A DNA stretch of 64,000 bases. Origin: Isoetes taiwanensis. Taxonomy: Eukaryota; Streptophyta; Lycopodiopsida; Isoetales; Isoetaceae. Under the pieces are notes generated by a model that saw nothing but the letters and a program-made list of their open reading frames with translations, ran no database searches and was not told where the DNA came from. Numbering within the stretch: the stretch's first letter is position 1; every line of letters starts with the position of its first letter. The DNA is taken from positions 17,045,094 through 17,109,093 of the forward strand of contig JAJEKV010000025.1 of assembly GCA_021234155.1 (NCBI GenBank), written 5' to 3'. Positions 24,328 to 36,261 of this stretch are shown piece by piece. The position numbers were made by a program, and so were the translations under genes.

Positions 24328-24752
24328 AGATTAGCACTCTTGGTCTTGGCCATCCACTGGTCACCCCTGCATCAATGCTCATATATGGCTATGATTCCTA
24401 AAAGTGTCATATCTAGGTCTTGGAACTATTGTTGGTGCTTTAGAACATAAAAACAACAAAATAAAAACCAAGCACCCTCAGGCCACCAAAGGGCAACCCT
24501 CCGTGCGCAGCACCTTGTTTCATTTATATTGGTCATTTCTTAGGTTTGTAAATGTTAAGTAGACGACTCACCACAAGCAAGGCAATTGTGAAATGCGTTA
24601 GGTAAACATTCAAATCTTTCTTTTGATTAAAGGGCATGATTTGCAACAACCCTTTGAATATAAGCCCGCCAGTCTTATAGGGCACTTTTGTAGTTGTTTT
24701 TTAAAAGCTTATTGCATCTCAGATCTCTTACATAAGAGCTCACTTTTGCTGC
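24328..24752. repeat. Duplicated host segment X, copy 1 left half
   Basis: Starts 'agattagcactcttggtctt' and continues to the insertion point of element A. It matches 36783-36815 plus 39331-39722. Its second half resumes after element A at 36262. It contains no recognised protein. Confidence 0.85.
24748..24752. repeat. Target-site duplication of element A (GCTGC), left
   Basis: GCTGC here and at 36262-36266 flank element A. The related segment X copy at 39716-39730 has a single 'ttttgctgcactttgg', the empty site. Confidence 0.95.
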
Positions 24753-26358
24753 TGTGACGTTCCAGCACAGTATACGGTCCCAGGACGTATACTGTACTGT
24801 CTCGTCACGCGTACACGCCACTCCAACTGACGTGTACGCCGACGTGTAGCCAGGTGAGTAGCCCTAGGGGGCAACTTGCTAGGTATGTGCATTTCTTATT
24901 AATGTGCACATGCACATTTATTAAGGTGCACACATTTCCATGTGGGCACATTTAGGTGCACACATTTCCATGTAGGCACATTTGGCCACCTAGCCATTAA
25001 AGGCAAGTGGGCCCATTTCCAATTATCCCACATGCCTAAAGGGATAATTGGAAACCCTAAGCCCCAACCCTTGCCTATTTAAGTAGAAGAACCCTAACTT
25101 GCCCATTTTCGCCCTAGGGTTTTAGAGCTCTGCTTTGGCTGCTCTAGGAGTCAAAACCGCCTCCCTGCACTCTGTCTCGAGAGAATGGCACCATTAGTTT
25201 CCCTTGATTCGAAAGCAGCTTCGGAGGGATGGTCGAACTTCGGTCGGAGGAGCAACTCATGGATCGGGGATGTAGTCCATTTAATGGTCTAAACCGTTTT
25301 CCGGTCATTGTATCGAGGGGTTTAGCCTATTAAATCGCCTTTAGCAGCTATCTAGATCTCTAGATGAGTAGATACCAGACTCTAACTAAAGAACCTAACT
25401 CTATGATATAGATTAGATCTATGTTCTTTAGTTCTTCTGTGATGTATATGGATGATGTATCTCTGTGAACTCCTTGTATTGGGAAGGGGGGTAGAGACTT
25501 CAAGCTTGGTAGTAGATGCTCCTAGATTAGCCTCTCTAGCACACCATAGATTCGGCCTGTGTACAAGAACCACACCTGGTTGTGGGTGAAGGGGCCGACC
25601 GGCTTATAAGGAGGTTCGTGTTCTGACTCTTGAACGATCCCTATGGTGTGTTAGTGCTACCGGGGATCATTGTGACTAGGTCCAATGGCTTGCCACTGCG
25701 TGTGGGCAAGGCATGGGCTCGACACTCGTGAGGTGGTGGATATGACCTTCCATTGAGTTCAAGTCGAATACGGGCAGTGGCCCTCTAGTCACCTTGAGTC
25801 AAATGTAGATCTCGGAGGGAGTGATCCCTACCGCCCCATCGGGCGGGGAGATGAAACCCGTGAATAGCCCTTTGGCTATGTATCCGGGCTACTCTGGTCA
25901 GTCCCAACACTTTTCAGCCTACTACGCAAAAGTGTGCACCGTGGAGGGGCGGATGGAGTGGACAACCCAATGCCATGTTCTTATGCCAGCCAAATCCATT
26001 GCCATGAATTCATGCGCAATGAACTCGGAGACCCAAGCCGCCACCATCCCTTTGAGTCCGAGCCTTGGGTAGGATTCCCTATGTGATGTGCTGATCTTTG
26101 TCTATGCAGATATGTGGAGGACCATCCTTCGTGATGGTCATATGATATTGATGTATGTACTACCGCCATGTATGTTTACGCCCGCAGCCTAGGTAGGCCC
26201 CGAGGGAGACGGGGTAAAGGACCCCTTCATTCTTCCCAATCGCACTCTTCAAGGTTGCGGTGATACGTGGAGGGCCCTATATTAGCATGGAGCTGGTATG
26301 GGGATGAACTCCTGTTTGTATACGGTGAGTGCAATATATATGAGTAGGGGACGTCACA
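24753..26358 (+). repeat. 5' LTR of element A (1606 bp)
   Basis: TG..CA termini. A TATA-like 'cctatttaagtagaag' lies near 25072. A short internal repetition 'gtgcacacatttccatgt' occurs twice (about 24925-24975). The LTR contains blocks shared with the element B LTR. Confidence 0.93.
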
Positions 26359-26359
26359 G

Positions 26360-26371
26360 TGGTATCAGAGC
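26360..26371 (+). promoter_or_regulatory. Primer-binding site of element A (iMet tRNA)
   Basis: TGGTATCAGAGC one base after the 5' LTR; matches the 3' end of plant initiator Met-tRNA. Standard start point for minus-strand cDNA. Confidence 0.93.
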
Positions 26372-26567
26372 AATGTTCTTGGAGACCAAGAGCAAAGCAC
26401 TGGCCATGCTCCCAGTAGTACTAACTTGATAGGATCCTCGAACCTCGGAAAGTGGGAAATTTTTTTCTCATTTTTGTAGTTTATGCTAAGCTAGTAACAG
26501 TTAAGTGGATTGGAATTTAATATTAGCACAGTTAGGTGAATTGGAACTTAATAAAACTAAAAAGAAT

Positions 26568-26770
26568 GAGCCAGGTAAGGTGGTCTCACAGCTCGCGCCT
26601 GGTTCAATAACTAAACTTTAAAAGAATGAGCCTTACCAGGTGGTCTCACAGCTCGCGTCTGGTTCAATAACTAAACTTTAAAAGAATGAGCCAGGTAAGG
26701 TGGTCTCACAGCTCGCGCCTGGTTCAATGACTAAACTTTAGTTTTGCGACGAGGCGCAAGCTGTGAGACA
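26568..26770. repeat. 60-bp tandem array ending in a hairpin
   Basis: Exact 60-base spacing of 'tggtctcacagctcgcg' at 26581, 26641 and 26701, with 'aaaagaatgagcc' in each linker. The last unit is completed by the complementary arm, giving the hairpin 26703-26769. The two earlier units have only the left arm. Confidence 0.9.
26703..26769 (+). repeat. 67-bp hairpin, family H copy 1
   Basis: Left arm GTCTCACAGCTCGCGCC, right arm GGCGCAAGCTGTGAGAC, about 17 bases with one mismatch. The loop holds a smaller inverted pair 'gactaaac/tttagt'. The same structure recurs at 27524 and, diverged, at 27738. Confidence 0.85.
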
Positions 26771-26892
26771 TTGATGAAAACAGCTTGAAAAGTTATAGAA
26801 TTTAAAAAAGTAACTTGGTAATTCGAATCTTAGCCTAGGATCTAGCTAGATTAGTCTAGTTTTTCAATCTCTTTGAACCTCATCTTAAAAGG

Positions 26893-26985
26893 ATTCTCGC
26901 GGTAGCGAGAATTGAACCTCCCACCCACAAGGTTGAACCCCCCCAAACCCCCCCGTGCCAACCACTGAGGGCGGGCATCGTTTGC
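26893..26985 (-). repeat. tRNA-like SINE head in element A
   Basis: The minus strand has 'cctcagtggttggcacgggg', an A-box-like stretch, and a B-box-like GAGGTTCAATTCTCGC about 45 bases downstream. A 7-bp hairpin (TTCTCGC GGTA GCGAGAA) overlaps the B box. No acceptor-stem pairing, so not a working tRNA gene. Confidence 0.4.
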
Positions 26986-27122
26986 GTTTGAATTATAATT
27001 CTTAATTAGATTTAAGCTTTAATAATGTTAGATAATATTAATGGCTAAGCCTTAGATTTAGAACCAAGGCCCTTAAGCTAGATAGAGACAGCATCTCGAT
27101 AGACACCAGGACTCCGATCGAC

Positions 27123-27323
27123 ATGATGCGCACCAAACAGACCGCTCGACTTTCTCGACAAGGCGAAACAGCCAGAGGCCAAGGAGGCCGAAGGAAACAA
27201 GAAGAGAAGAGGACAGAACGAGAGCAAGAGGCCAAGGCTCAAAAAAAAAAAAAGCAGCAGAGCAGAAGCTGGTCCAACATTTTGAAGACTCAACAGCCAG
27301 CGATGTTCATGCGAAGCGAGTAA
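27123..27323 (+). CDS. 66-residue basic frame starting like the histone H3 tail
   Basis: Reads MMRTKQTARLSRQGETARGQ, then a Lys/Gln/Glu/Arg-rich tail including KKKKQQ. Aligned without gaps to the H3 N-terminus it keeps Arg2-Thr3-Lys4-Gln5-Thr6-Ala7-Arg8, Ser10, Gly13, Arg17 and Gln19, while Lys9, Lys14 and Lys18 are replaced. The first ATG aligns with the initiator of H3. It lies about 750 bases inside element A, where a leader or first reading frame would be. Nothing resembling the H3 core follows. It may be a captured and decayed H3 5' end, a selected mimic or chance; whether it is translated is unknown. Confidence 0.35.
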   Translation: MMRTKQTARLSRQGETARGQGGRRKQEEKRTEREQEAKAQKKKKQQSRSWSNILKTQQPAMFMRSE

Positions 27324-27523
27324 CCCTCATGAGGGAAGGCATATAATTAGCTAGTTTAATTAAGGGAGATCCCCAGTAGATATGTTGTAAATAATCAATA
27401 ATTTTGTTAATACATGATAATTTTGAGTAGTTTATGTGTCAAATCTTGCTTAATTAGGACGAGTTAGCAAGTAGTAGTTTTTATTTTAGTAAAATAGGAT
27501 ACTCTCAGACCAAAAAGTGTGAT

Positions 27524-27590
27524 GTCTCACAGCTCGCGCCTGGTTCAATAACTAAACTTTAGTTTCGCGACGAGGCGCAACCTGTGAGAC
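27524..27590 (+). repeat. 67-bp hairpin, family H copy 2
   Basis: Same arms as copy 1 (GTCTCACAGCTCGCGCC against GGCGCAACCTGTGAGAC) and the same loop 'ggttcaataactaaacttta'. Located about 820 bases downstream of copy 1 and isolated from the 60-bp array. Confidence 0.85.
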
Positions 27591-27737
27591 CTTCATACCT
27601 AGACCATGTCCAAACTAGACCAAAACACCTCCAAATTGACCAAGTAAGGGGTCCATTCTGCCTAACTCGATGAGACTAGCATGATTTGACCCTTAGATCA
27701 CCCAAATTGGACACGTTTAACCCAATTTACAGCCAAT

Positions 27738-27806
27738 GTCTCACAAATCGGCGCCGGTCAAAGAACTAAACTTTTAGTTTTTGAGCGTATGGGGCGCAAC
27801 AGAGAC
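27738..27806 (+). repeat. 69-bp hairpin, family H diverged copy 3
   Basis: Arms GTCTCACAAATCGGCGCC and GGCGCAACAGAGAC; the loop retains 'gaactaaacttttagttttt'. The stem is partly broken compared with copies 1 and 2. Confidence 0.65.
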
Positions 27807-30800
27807 CTCCAAACTTTGAACCTCCATAACTTGAGCTACAGAGCTCCAAATCGTCTGAAAATTGTTGCAATAGGACCATTAGATAGCCTAGAATCCATTT
27901 ATGACCTCAAATTAGGCTAGAAATGTCAAACCCTAGCCCAAATTGACCAAAATTGCCCAAACCCTTGAATTGTTTTTCCAAACTGTAGTTTGTTTGTAGA
28001 TAGAAGCCTACCCCATTAGTAGCTCGCAAGTATTGCTCTCAGCTCGAAGCTGATACCTTACTCCTAGATAGAAGTGCCCAAGAACACCCCTTTGTTATAG
28101 TCATCTAGACCTCAGCATAGCAACCCAAGTCCAACTGTCGGTACATCACCTCTGCTCATGCCAAAGGCATAAACCTTGACCTAATTCTGTGTCCTTCTAA
28201 TAGAGTTTGACTTATATAGCCGCCACATTGACACTCCCTATTGCCAGGATACCTAGAAAGAAGCTAGAGTCTAGAACCGCCCAAGTCGCTCCATGTGTAG
28301 AGATTGGACTCCCCCAAACCAACTTTGTTAGGACCTTAGGGTATGCCTCAAACATCATGGAGGTTTTGCAAAACAACCCTCATTTCATGCCATACCACAC
28401 GTCCTAATATCCATAGACTTGTAGATTATAGATATGTCTCCAGTAATGCTGCTCGAGCCACCTTGCTTGCTTATAGAGCCCAGAATGTTGTAGGAGAGCC
28501 CTTCAAGTAGACCTTAGACTCTAGGAAATACGAGCGTTGCTTTCGAAGTACGGGGCCAGAGCCACAGAAGAGCTTGAGGCGCAACTCCTTGAAGACATCA
28601 AGGTCCCAGCCGATGTACAGACAGATAAGGAGAGGAGACCGAAAAGGCAGACCCAAGAGAGGGAAGCACAACGACAAACACCTCAACCGACAAACGAGTA
28701 GAACAGGACACCACCGGCCTATCATCAATCTTCATCAAATGGGAAGAATAATTGGTAACCAACGGCATCAAGAATTTTCTAGGTGTCAACCTCCCTACTA
28801 CTACGACGAGGTCACATCGTGAAGAGGATCTCGACGCCTTCACCAACTCGACGCCCACGAAGTTTCAAATGGAAGAATGCAAGGCAAACAAAATACAGTG
28901 CGGGGAACACGTTAGACATCGATGCCGCGTTAGCATCACGAGCTAGGGTCAAGGCATAATCTTCGTCCGAGGGAGAAGTCATGGCAACACAGAGCGTATA
29001 AAAAACCGGAGGGAAGACAATCACGACATTGCAGCCCAGCAGCTCAAGCAAATGTCATGCAACGTCAACGAAAGGAGTAACCAAGCTAGGCAACCACAAA
29101 GCACCTAGTAAGGCTGACCAAGATGAGCTTCCAGCTCCCTTGCACCAGCAGGAGACCACGAGGGGAGGAGACGCATATCAGGGAACATCTCCAACTTGAA
29201 GGCCTATATCAGCATTAGGGGCAAGATCAAGGAGGAGAATATTCTCGCGGCGAACAAAGAATTCGGGACCCGTAAAACACCTAGAAACCAAAGGAAGGAC
29301 GACCTTACTACGCCCAAGGAGTGCGAGATTCGAATGGATAGGACCCAAAGGACGGAGGAGACGACCTAGCCAGCAGATACAAATCATGCAAAGGCGACCA
29401 GAAGGAGCCATGGTAGGGACAATAGAGATGACCACACTTCCAGGCACAGGAGAGGCACCTCGGAATGAAGCAAAGCCCAAGCAACAGGAGTCGCACTCAG
29501 AAATTCAACCTGCGGAGGAATGCCAATGCCTGCCTACCGACCATGATCTCAGAGCTTCGAAGACATCCAAGAATGCCCAACTGCAACAGCTAGGTGATCC
29601 TACTCAAGCGACCAATGGCACCAAGACATCGGCAACCCTGCAATGACACACTGCATGTAGGGACGTTGAGCGGTCACCGCATTCCTCACGACGAATATAC
29701 ACATTAAGGAGGAGCATCTTTCTCAAGGGATCACATCAACGAACACTCTTCGCAACTGGCGTGACGAGCTCGGATCAGACATGAAGCTCAACAATAGTAG
29801 CAGCATCTCAAAGGAATCTTGGAGTCAACCAGAACAAAGAAGATGCAGCAAAACCAAAAGGTCAAATGCGATAGGAGGAGGGAAAACCCTAAAGGAGTAT
29901 AAACAATTAAGTAGATCTTCGTAGTTGTTTTGAAAAAGTCGATGAATTAAAATCCCAATGTAAATGCGTATATGTCTATTGTATATCTCGGGTGCTCACA
30001 GATACAGTGGAGAAACATGAGTTTAGAGTCATGTTTTACGGATTTAGCGCTTAGATCAGGAAGCTCCTTCACTTCGACTACCAAAAGAGGAAGCAAGGAA
30101 GCACAACTATAGCCCAAGATCAAATGGAAGAGCAAGTACGGAGGCCAAGCAAACCTTCGACTCCAAACACTTCCGGAAGTGCCCTGAAGTAGAAGACAGC
30201 TCGTCCACCCAATGTCAGAATAAGAGACAACATCAGTCATGTCAGGATCATCAGCGCTGCACCAGGACATCGTCAGGACGCAACACTACATCATGTGGCA
30301 GCAGCAACACTTGACGAACTTATGACACGAGTGGCCTCAACAATAGGAGGAGGAACGCCCCGACATCAACGAGCCAACTAAGAAGACAACATCTCGACGA
30401 CCATAATTCCACCTTGTGGTAATATAGGGGAATGCGCTATGACACGTGGATTAGATGGAGATGCACTTACGAAAGGCACCGCGACGAGGAGATACGCCTT
30501 CAACAACAAGGTGATGGCTTCGTCAGGTACTACTACCAGTAATTAGAAGAGAAGAAGCCGATCATACCTCCGACATGTGGCACGTCAAACGCCCAAGGTA
30601 GAAGCAACTAAAGCACCTTCGGCAAAAAGAGAGTTCAAGATAATAGCCAGGCTATTCAACGACAAGAGCATACCTAAGGCAGGTACTTCTTCAACTCAAG
30701 GATCAAGCTGCGCAGATATAAGGATCCATCATCCCGACAACATCGCCAGCAGGGAGAAGAGCCATGAAGCTTTACTTGCTAGAGAGGCCGACATGCATAG

Positions 30801-33800
30801 AGAGACAAAGGTCAGGAACTGAAAGCTGGAGAAGTGCTAGCAACCGACTTCTTCCACGAGCTCCATAGAGGCAAATGAGGATCAAACCGACGAAAGCACA
30901 ATCAAAGTCACCGGAGGGTACCTCAAGACAAGAAGACGGCATAGCATGGCGGAACGTGACAATGTCCAAGCCATGTGATCGAGGAGAGCAAACAAGGAAG
31001 ATTAGAAGCTCGATGGAGAAGCATCTAGGCGAGGCGAGCCGATGACTTGCACACGACTTGCATGCAACTTGGTGAACCCAAGGATGGACGATTCAAAGAA
31101 CAACTACAGAAGAGAACAACTCGCAGGAGTTTAGCCAAAGGAATCGCCAAGCCAAGACCTCAAGAGACGCCTCCAAATAGTTTCAAGTATCACGACGGGA
31201 GGAACAACTACCGCCCGAAAAGATCGGGAAGCGCGATGAAATGTCAAGCATCAACGACAAGCACACCTTTAGTTGGAATGTGATGCAAAGCGTGTTGTGC
31301 CATAGCCGACAAACATCGGAGGGCCCAAGCATATCAACAAGTTACCCCGAGTATGAGCTGACGCGAAAATAGAAGGATATAGATCATCAACACCATTCTT
31401 GCTAGGAGGAACACCGATGACATTGCCAAGGAGTAGGTGTGCAACTTGAAGGGAGGCACAAGGGGGACCTAATAGCTCTAGTAGTAATTGTAACTATGTA
31501 AGCTATATGTTTTGCATGTATAGTTCCCTTGTTATTCCTTCCCTCCCATAGCGTAATGGATCAAAGGAAGAGATGCCATGCAAGTTGCGTTGGGGGTGAA
31601 GCAATCAACACGATAACGACAAGAGGACTCGACATATGAGACATCGATGGAGTCGAAGACATCGACAGAGTCGTCTTTTAGCTGCCAAGAAAAAAAAAAA
31701 AAAAAAAAAAAAAGTTCAAGATGAAAGATCTTTTTCAACGGCGCCACCTTCAGGCTTTTGAAAAGTGGCATGGAAGATTTCAAGTGATCAACTACACCAT
31801 CAAGCAATGCGAGGCTTCTAACGAACAAAGTCAACCTCTACATCAAAGAGGAGCCACCGTCAAGGAGACCAAGTATCGAAATTACTGGAAGAACGTTACC
31901 TTGCTACTTCAAGCGGGGCAACGAGGATGAGCTTCTAGCAAGCTCAAGCATCTAAGGCCATGGGGCCTAGTAGGTTAATGTATGGACGGTAACATCCATA
32001 TTGGGATTAGAAGGCATTTCCAGATATTCTGGCTAAAAGGATTGCCCCAATATTGAGCTAAGCGTCAAGGATTGGGAAGGAAATGCATAGGAGTAACTAT
32101 AATTATACACGATTGTTAACAGACATCCAACGTATTGAAACCACTTGGTGAGATTGATCTCCTCGCTAAGAAGGAATCATTACTAGGATAATTGTTAACC
32201 ATGTATAAATCTAGTACCTCCAAAGAATAATCCAACCGAAAGAAAAGAAGTAATCTAACAAGTCCGGCCAACTTGTTACGATGACATCAATTCGATTGGT
32301 AGGAATATTCCAAGAGCTAAATAACTAAGAAAGGGGGAATCTCTAGAATATAAAAGAATAATACATGTAAGGTACATCTAAAATAAGAATTATAGTAATC
32401 AAATAGTCTTTTGAGACAAAAGGAATTGTCATGATGACAAAACCTTGTGGTTTAGAATCGTTCTAACTAAGTAGGTAACCCATAGCTATATTGAAATAAA
32501 TAATAACATAATATGTGTATCCATCTTAGATGGTTATATATGTTAGCTAAGGCTAGTAAATTATTGTGCTAAGTAAGAAGCATATAACCTCTTAAGGGGA
32601 GAGAATAGATATGATGTTGTGTACAACGTCATTGAAGGGGTTTCTTTTTGAAGAAAGTGGGAGGGCTCAATCTTATGATTGAACGTACTTGCATCGAATT
32701 GATTGACCCGTAGAATAGAGTTCACTCCGGCAATGGCCGAAGCGAATAGAGCGCAAGATAGATAGATAGATAGCTCAGGAGGTCTTCAACGTGCGAGACT
32801 GACGCAGTAGCTATCTACACCAATGAAGTGGAGCAAAACTATGGGAGCAATGCAACGACCAAGTCATCTCCAAATTACTCGACGCCGGCTCAATGGGTGG
32901 ATGCATTCTAGCCCAGGTAAGGCGTGCGCATGCATTATAAGCTTTAATGTGTCTTATAAATAAGTTAAATATAGATCCTAATAATTGCATGGAATTACTG
33001 TACGTATATGTATCATACGGAAATAAGTTAAATAACAACGATAATGTGAGGTAGCATGTTAATTAATCCTTCGCAAGGATGCAATTCCTTCCAAGGATAG
33101 CCATATGACCTTGGGGTCCTTATAAAAATAGATAGAGAATAGAATTCAAATATACTTAAGTGCATCTTAGGGATATACTTCCAAGGGTAATGCAGAACCC
33201 AAGGAAGAGAATAAGCACATCTAATTCTTGTGTATGATAATTAAAACCTTGTCTATGTAACAATAGGTCTAAATTAGGGTTATTGTTCAAATAATCGCGA
33301 TCTAAAAGTCGTTAAATATTGCAAAGCTTAGAGTAATATAATTGTACTATCGGAAGTAATGTATCCGATACTATGATAATGTTAATTCATAAATATTACC
33401 GTAGGGTAATTATGTTAATCACATGCATTAACGGAGCCAAAAAAATCGCTCGGGCATGTCGCTTTTGTGTGTAGATTAAATGCTTGTATAGTTAAGATTA
33501 ATCTCCACGCATGCAACCTATGCTAGGTAGGGGTTGCATGCGTTGTTATGGATGATGAGACCACTACGCTGATCTCTAGGGCGTGGTGTAATGTCAATGT
33601 AGGCATGACCGCTTTTCGCTTTGGACGAGTGGAAGGTAGATTAGAAAGTCTACTTACGTCACGGAAGTAGACGACCTCGAGAAAGGAGGTCATTCAGGGA
33701 ATGCATTGATAGGAAAGGCACCTTTAGCCCCATATATGCTTTGATAGGAGGAAGCTATCCTTCACGCCCCCACGCGAAGGATATCCTCCACGCTGGCAAC

Positions 33801-34017
33801 TAGAGGTGTAGGCATGAGCCGCATATAGGCATATAGGCTGTCTCCACGGCCATAATGGAAGATTCACCCCTTCCTCCTGGGAGATTAGCCATGCATCCAT
33901 GTAGATAGGTGGGGTGGTCACCATATAACCAAAATTTTATTAATAATTAAAATAGTTAATAACGTGGGGGTCGACTGGCAGCCAATAGAGCCTCGAGGGC
34001 AAGGAGGTCGAAGAAAA
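27807..34017 (+). other. Interior of element A without recognisable coding
   Basis: About 6.2 kb of purine-rich and, further on, AT-rich sequence. Frames of 60-110 residues occur on both strands (for example near 28574-28858 and 29386-29646), but none shows a zinc knuckle, a DSG/DTG protease loop, an RT F/Y-x-D-D box or an integrase HHCC/DDE pattern. A run of about 26 A lies at 31687-31713. A block near 32190-32300 is shared with element B, so the interior is conserved within the family although non-coding. Confidence 0.6.
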
Positions 34018-34550
34018 ACTTGCAACACAAATTTAGTCATAATGTGTTGCAAGGGATGAAGAGTACCTTAGAAGTGTAAATTTTGTATGAAATTGATAAA
34101 CTTTGATAAACTTAAATGTTGTGTTAAGTAAGGTTAATAATTACCTTGCGTAGATTAAGTTATGAAGTGATAAGTTAATTGGGTAATGAAATAGTACAAG
34201 AATGTCTTAAACATTACCTTAGAGTAATTCTAATAATTAAGATAGTAAGTATGTAATTATAGATATTGTAAAATTAATGCAAGGATTTTACAGGTCTGAG
34301 GACTTGCAACACAAATTTTGTTGGAATGTGTTGCAAGGAATGAAGAGTACCTTAAATAATAATTGTATATGAAAGTGTTAAATTGTGATAAACTAAATGT
34401 TATAATAACGAGGACTAATAAGTACCCCGCTTAATAGAAGTTACTTAATTGACAAGTTATTTGATAATGTAATGGCGTAATAATAATTTAAAAATATTAC
34501 CTTAAGGTAATCTTAATAAATGTGTAAGTATAATAGTAGTATATCGTATG
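34018..34550 (+). repeat. 284-bp tandem duplication with hairpins near the 3' LTR
   Basis: Units from 34018 and 34302 share 'cttgcaacacaaattt', 'aatgtgttgcaagg', 'atgaagagtacctta' and 'attaccttaaggtaat' or a near form. Each unit starts with an 11-bp perfect hairpin (CTTGCAACACA against TGTGTTGCAAG). Confidence 0.85.
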
Positions 34551-34580
34551 CATCAGGTTGATTGCAGGTTAGGAAGATTC

Positions 34581-34634
34581 CAAGGTGGGGAGACCCACGA
34601 TGCTGCGGACAGCATCATTTCAAGGTGGGGAGAA
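34581..34634 (+). promoter_or_regulatory. Doubled polypurine tract of element A
   Basis: CAAGGTGGGGAGA occurs at 34581-34593 and again at 34621-34633, exactly 40 bases apart; the second abuts the 3' LTR start (TGTGACG at 34635) and is the likely plus-strand primer. Confidence 0.85.
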
Positions 34635-36261
34635 TGTGACGTTCCAAAGCCACGATACGGTCCCGGGACGATATCTTTATCTTTGTCTCGGGTTAATGCA
34701 GCGTACACGCCCACTCCAACCGACGTCTGTGGACGTGTAGCCAGTGAGTAGCCCTAGGGGCAACTTGCTAGGTATGTGCATTTTCTTATTAATGTGCACA
34801 TGCACATTTATTAAGGTGCACACATTTCCATGTGGGCACATTTAGGTGCACACATTTCCATGTAGGCACATTTGGCCACCTAGCCATTAAAGGCAAGTGG
34901 GCCCATTTCCAATTATCCCACATGCCTAAAGGGATAATTGGAAACCCTAAGCCCCAACCCTTGCCTATTTAAGTAGAAGAACCCTAACTTGCCCATTTTC
35001 GTTCCTAGGGTTTTAGAGCTCTGTTTTGGCTGCTCTAGGAGTCAAAACCGCCTCCCAGACTCTGTCTGAGAGAATGGCACCATTAGTTTCCCTTGATTCG
35101 AGCAGTTCAGTAGGATGGTCGAACTCAGGTCAGGAGGAGCAACTCATGGATCAGGTATGTAGTCGATTTAATGGTCTAAACCGCTTTCCAAAATATTGTA
35201 TCAAGAGGTTTAGCCTATTAAATCGCCTTTAGCAGCTATCTAGATCTCTAGATGAGTAGATACAGAGACTCTAACTAAAGAACCTAACTCTATGATATAG
35301 ATTAGATCTATGTTCTTTAGTTCTTCCGTGATGTATATGGATGATGTATCTCTGTGAACTCCTTTGTATTGGGAAGGGGGTAGAGACTTCAAGCTTGGTA
35401 GTAGATGCTCCTAGATTAGCCTCTCTAGCACACCATAGATTCGCCTTTGGTACAAGAACCACACCAGGTTGTGGGTGAAGGGGCCGACCGGCTTATAAGG
35501 AGGTTCGTGTTCTGACTCTTGAATCCATCCCTATGGTGTGTTAGTGCTACCGGGATCATTGTGACTAGGTCCAATGGCTTGCCACCTGCGTGTGGGCAAG
35601 GCATGGGCTCGACACTGTGGAGGTGGTGGATATGACCTTCCATTGAGTTCAAGTCCCGAATACGGGGCAAAGGGCCCTCTAGTCACCTTGAGTCAAAGAT
35701 GTAGATCTCTCGAGGGGAGTGATCCCTACCGCCCCCCATCGAATCGGGGAGATGAAACCCGTGAATAGCCCTTTTGGCTATGTATCCGGGCGGGCTACGA
35801 TCCCAGTCCCAACACTTTTCAGCCTACTCGCAAAGTGTGCAATGTGGAGGGGCGGATGGAGTGGACAACCCAATGCCATGTTCTTATGCCAGCCAAATCC
35901 ATTGCCATGAATTCGCCCGCAATGAACTCGAGACCCAAGCCGCTACCATCCCTTTGAGTCCGAGCCTTGGGTAGGATTCCCATGTGATGTGCTGATCTTT
36001 GTCTATGCAGATATGTGGAGGACCATCCTTCGTGATGGTCATATGATGTTGATGTATGTACTACTGACATGTATGTTTACGCTTCCGCAGCTAGGTAGGC
36101 CCTGAGGGAGACAGGGTAAAGGACCCCTTCATTCTTCCCACTGGCACTCTTCAAGGTTGCAGTGATACGTGGAGGGCCCTATATTAGCATGGAGCTGGTA
36201 TGGGGGATGAACTCCTGTTTGTATACGGTGAGTGCACCGTATATGAGTAGGGGACGTCACA
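34635..36261 (+). repeat. 3' LTR of element A (1627 bp)
   Basis: Collinear with the 5' LTR over its whole length, with scattered substitutions and 1-10-base indels, for example at 35100-35170 and 35660-35800. Ends GACGTCACA and is followed by GCTGC. Confidence 0.93.

Larger units (their letters stand above)
24753..36261 (+). mobile_element. Complete non-autonomous LTR retrotransposon (element A, 11.5 kb)
   Basis: Two related LTRs (24753-26358 and 34635-36261) both begin TGTGACGTTCC and end GACGTCACA. A primer-binding site follows the left LTR, a purine-rich tract precedes the right LTR, and GCTGC flanks the whole. The pre-insertion sequence is preserved in the paralogous segment at 39.7 kb. 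The 8.3-kb interior has no protease, reverse transcriptase, RNase H or integrase motif in any frame I could read. It therefore looks like a large retrotransposon derivative that depends on a partner for mobilisation. The LTRs differ by many substitutions and small indels, so the insertion is not recent. Confidence 0.93.
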
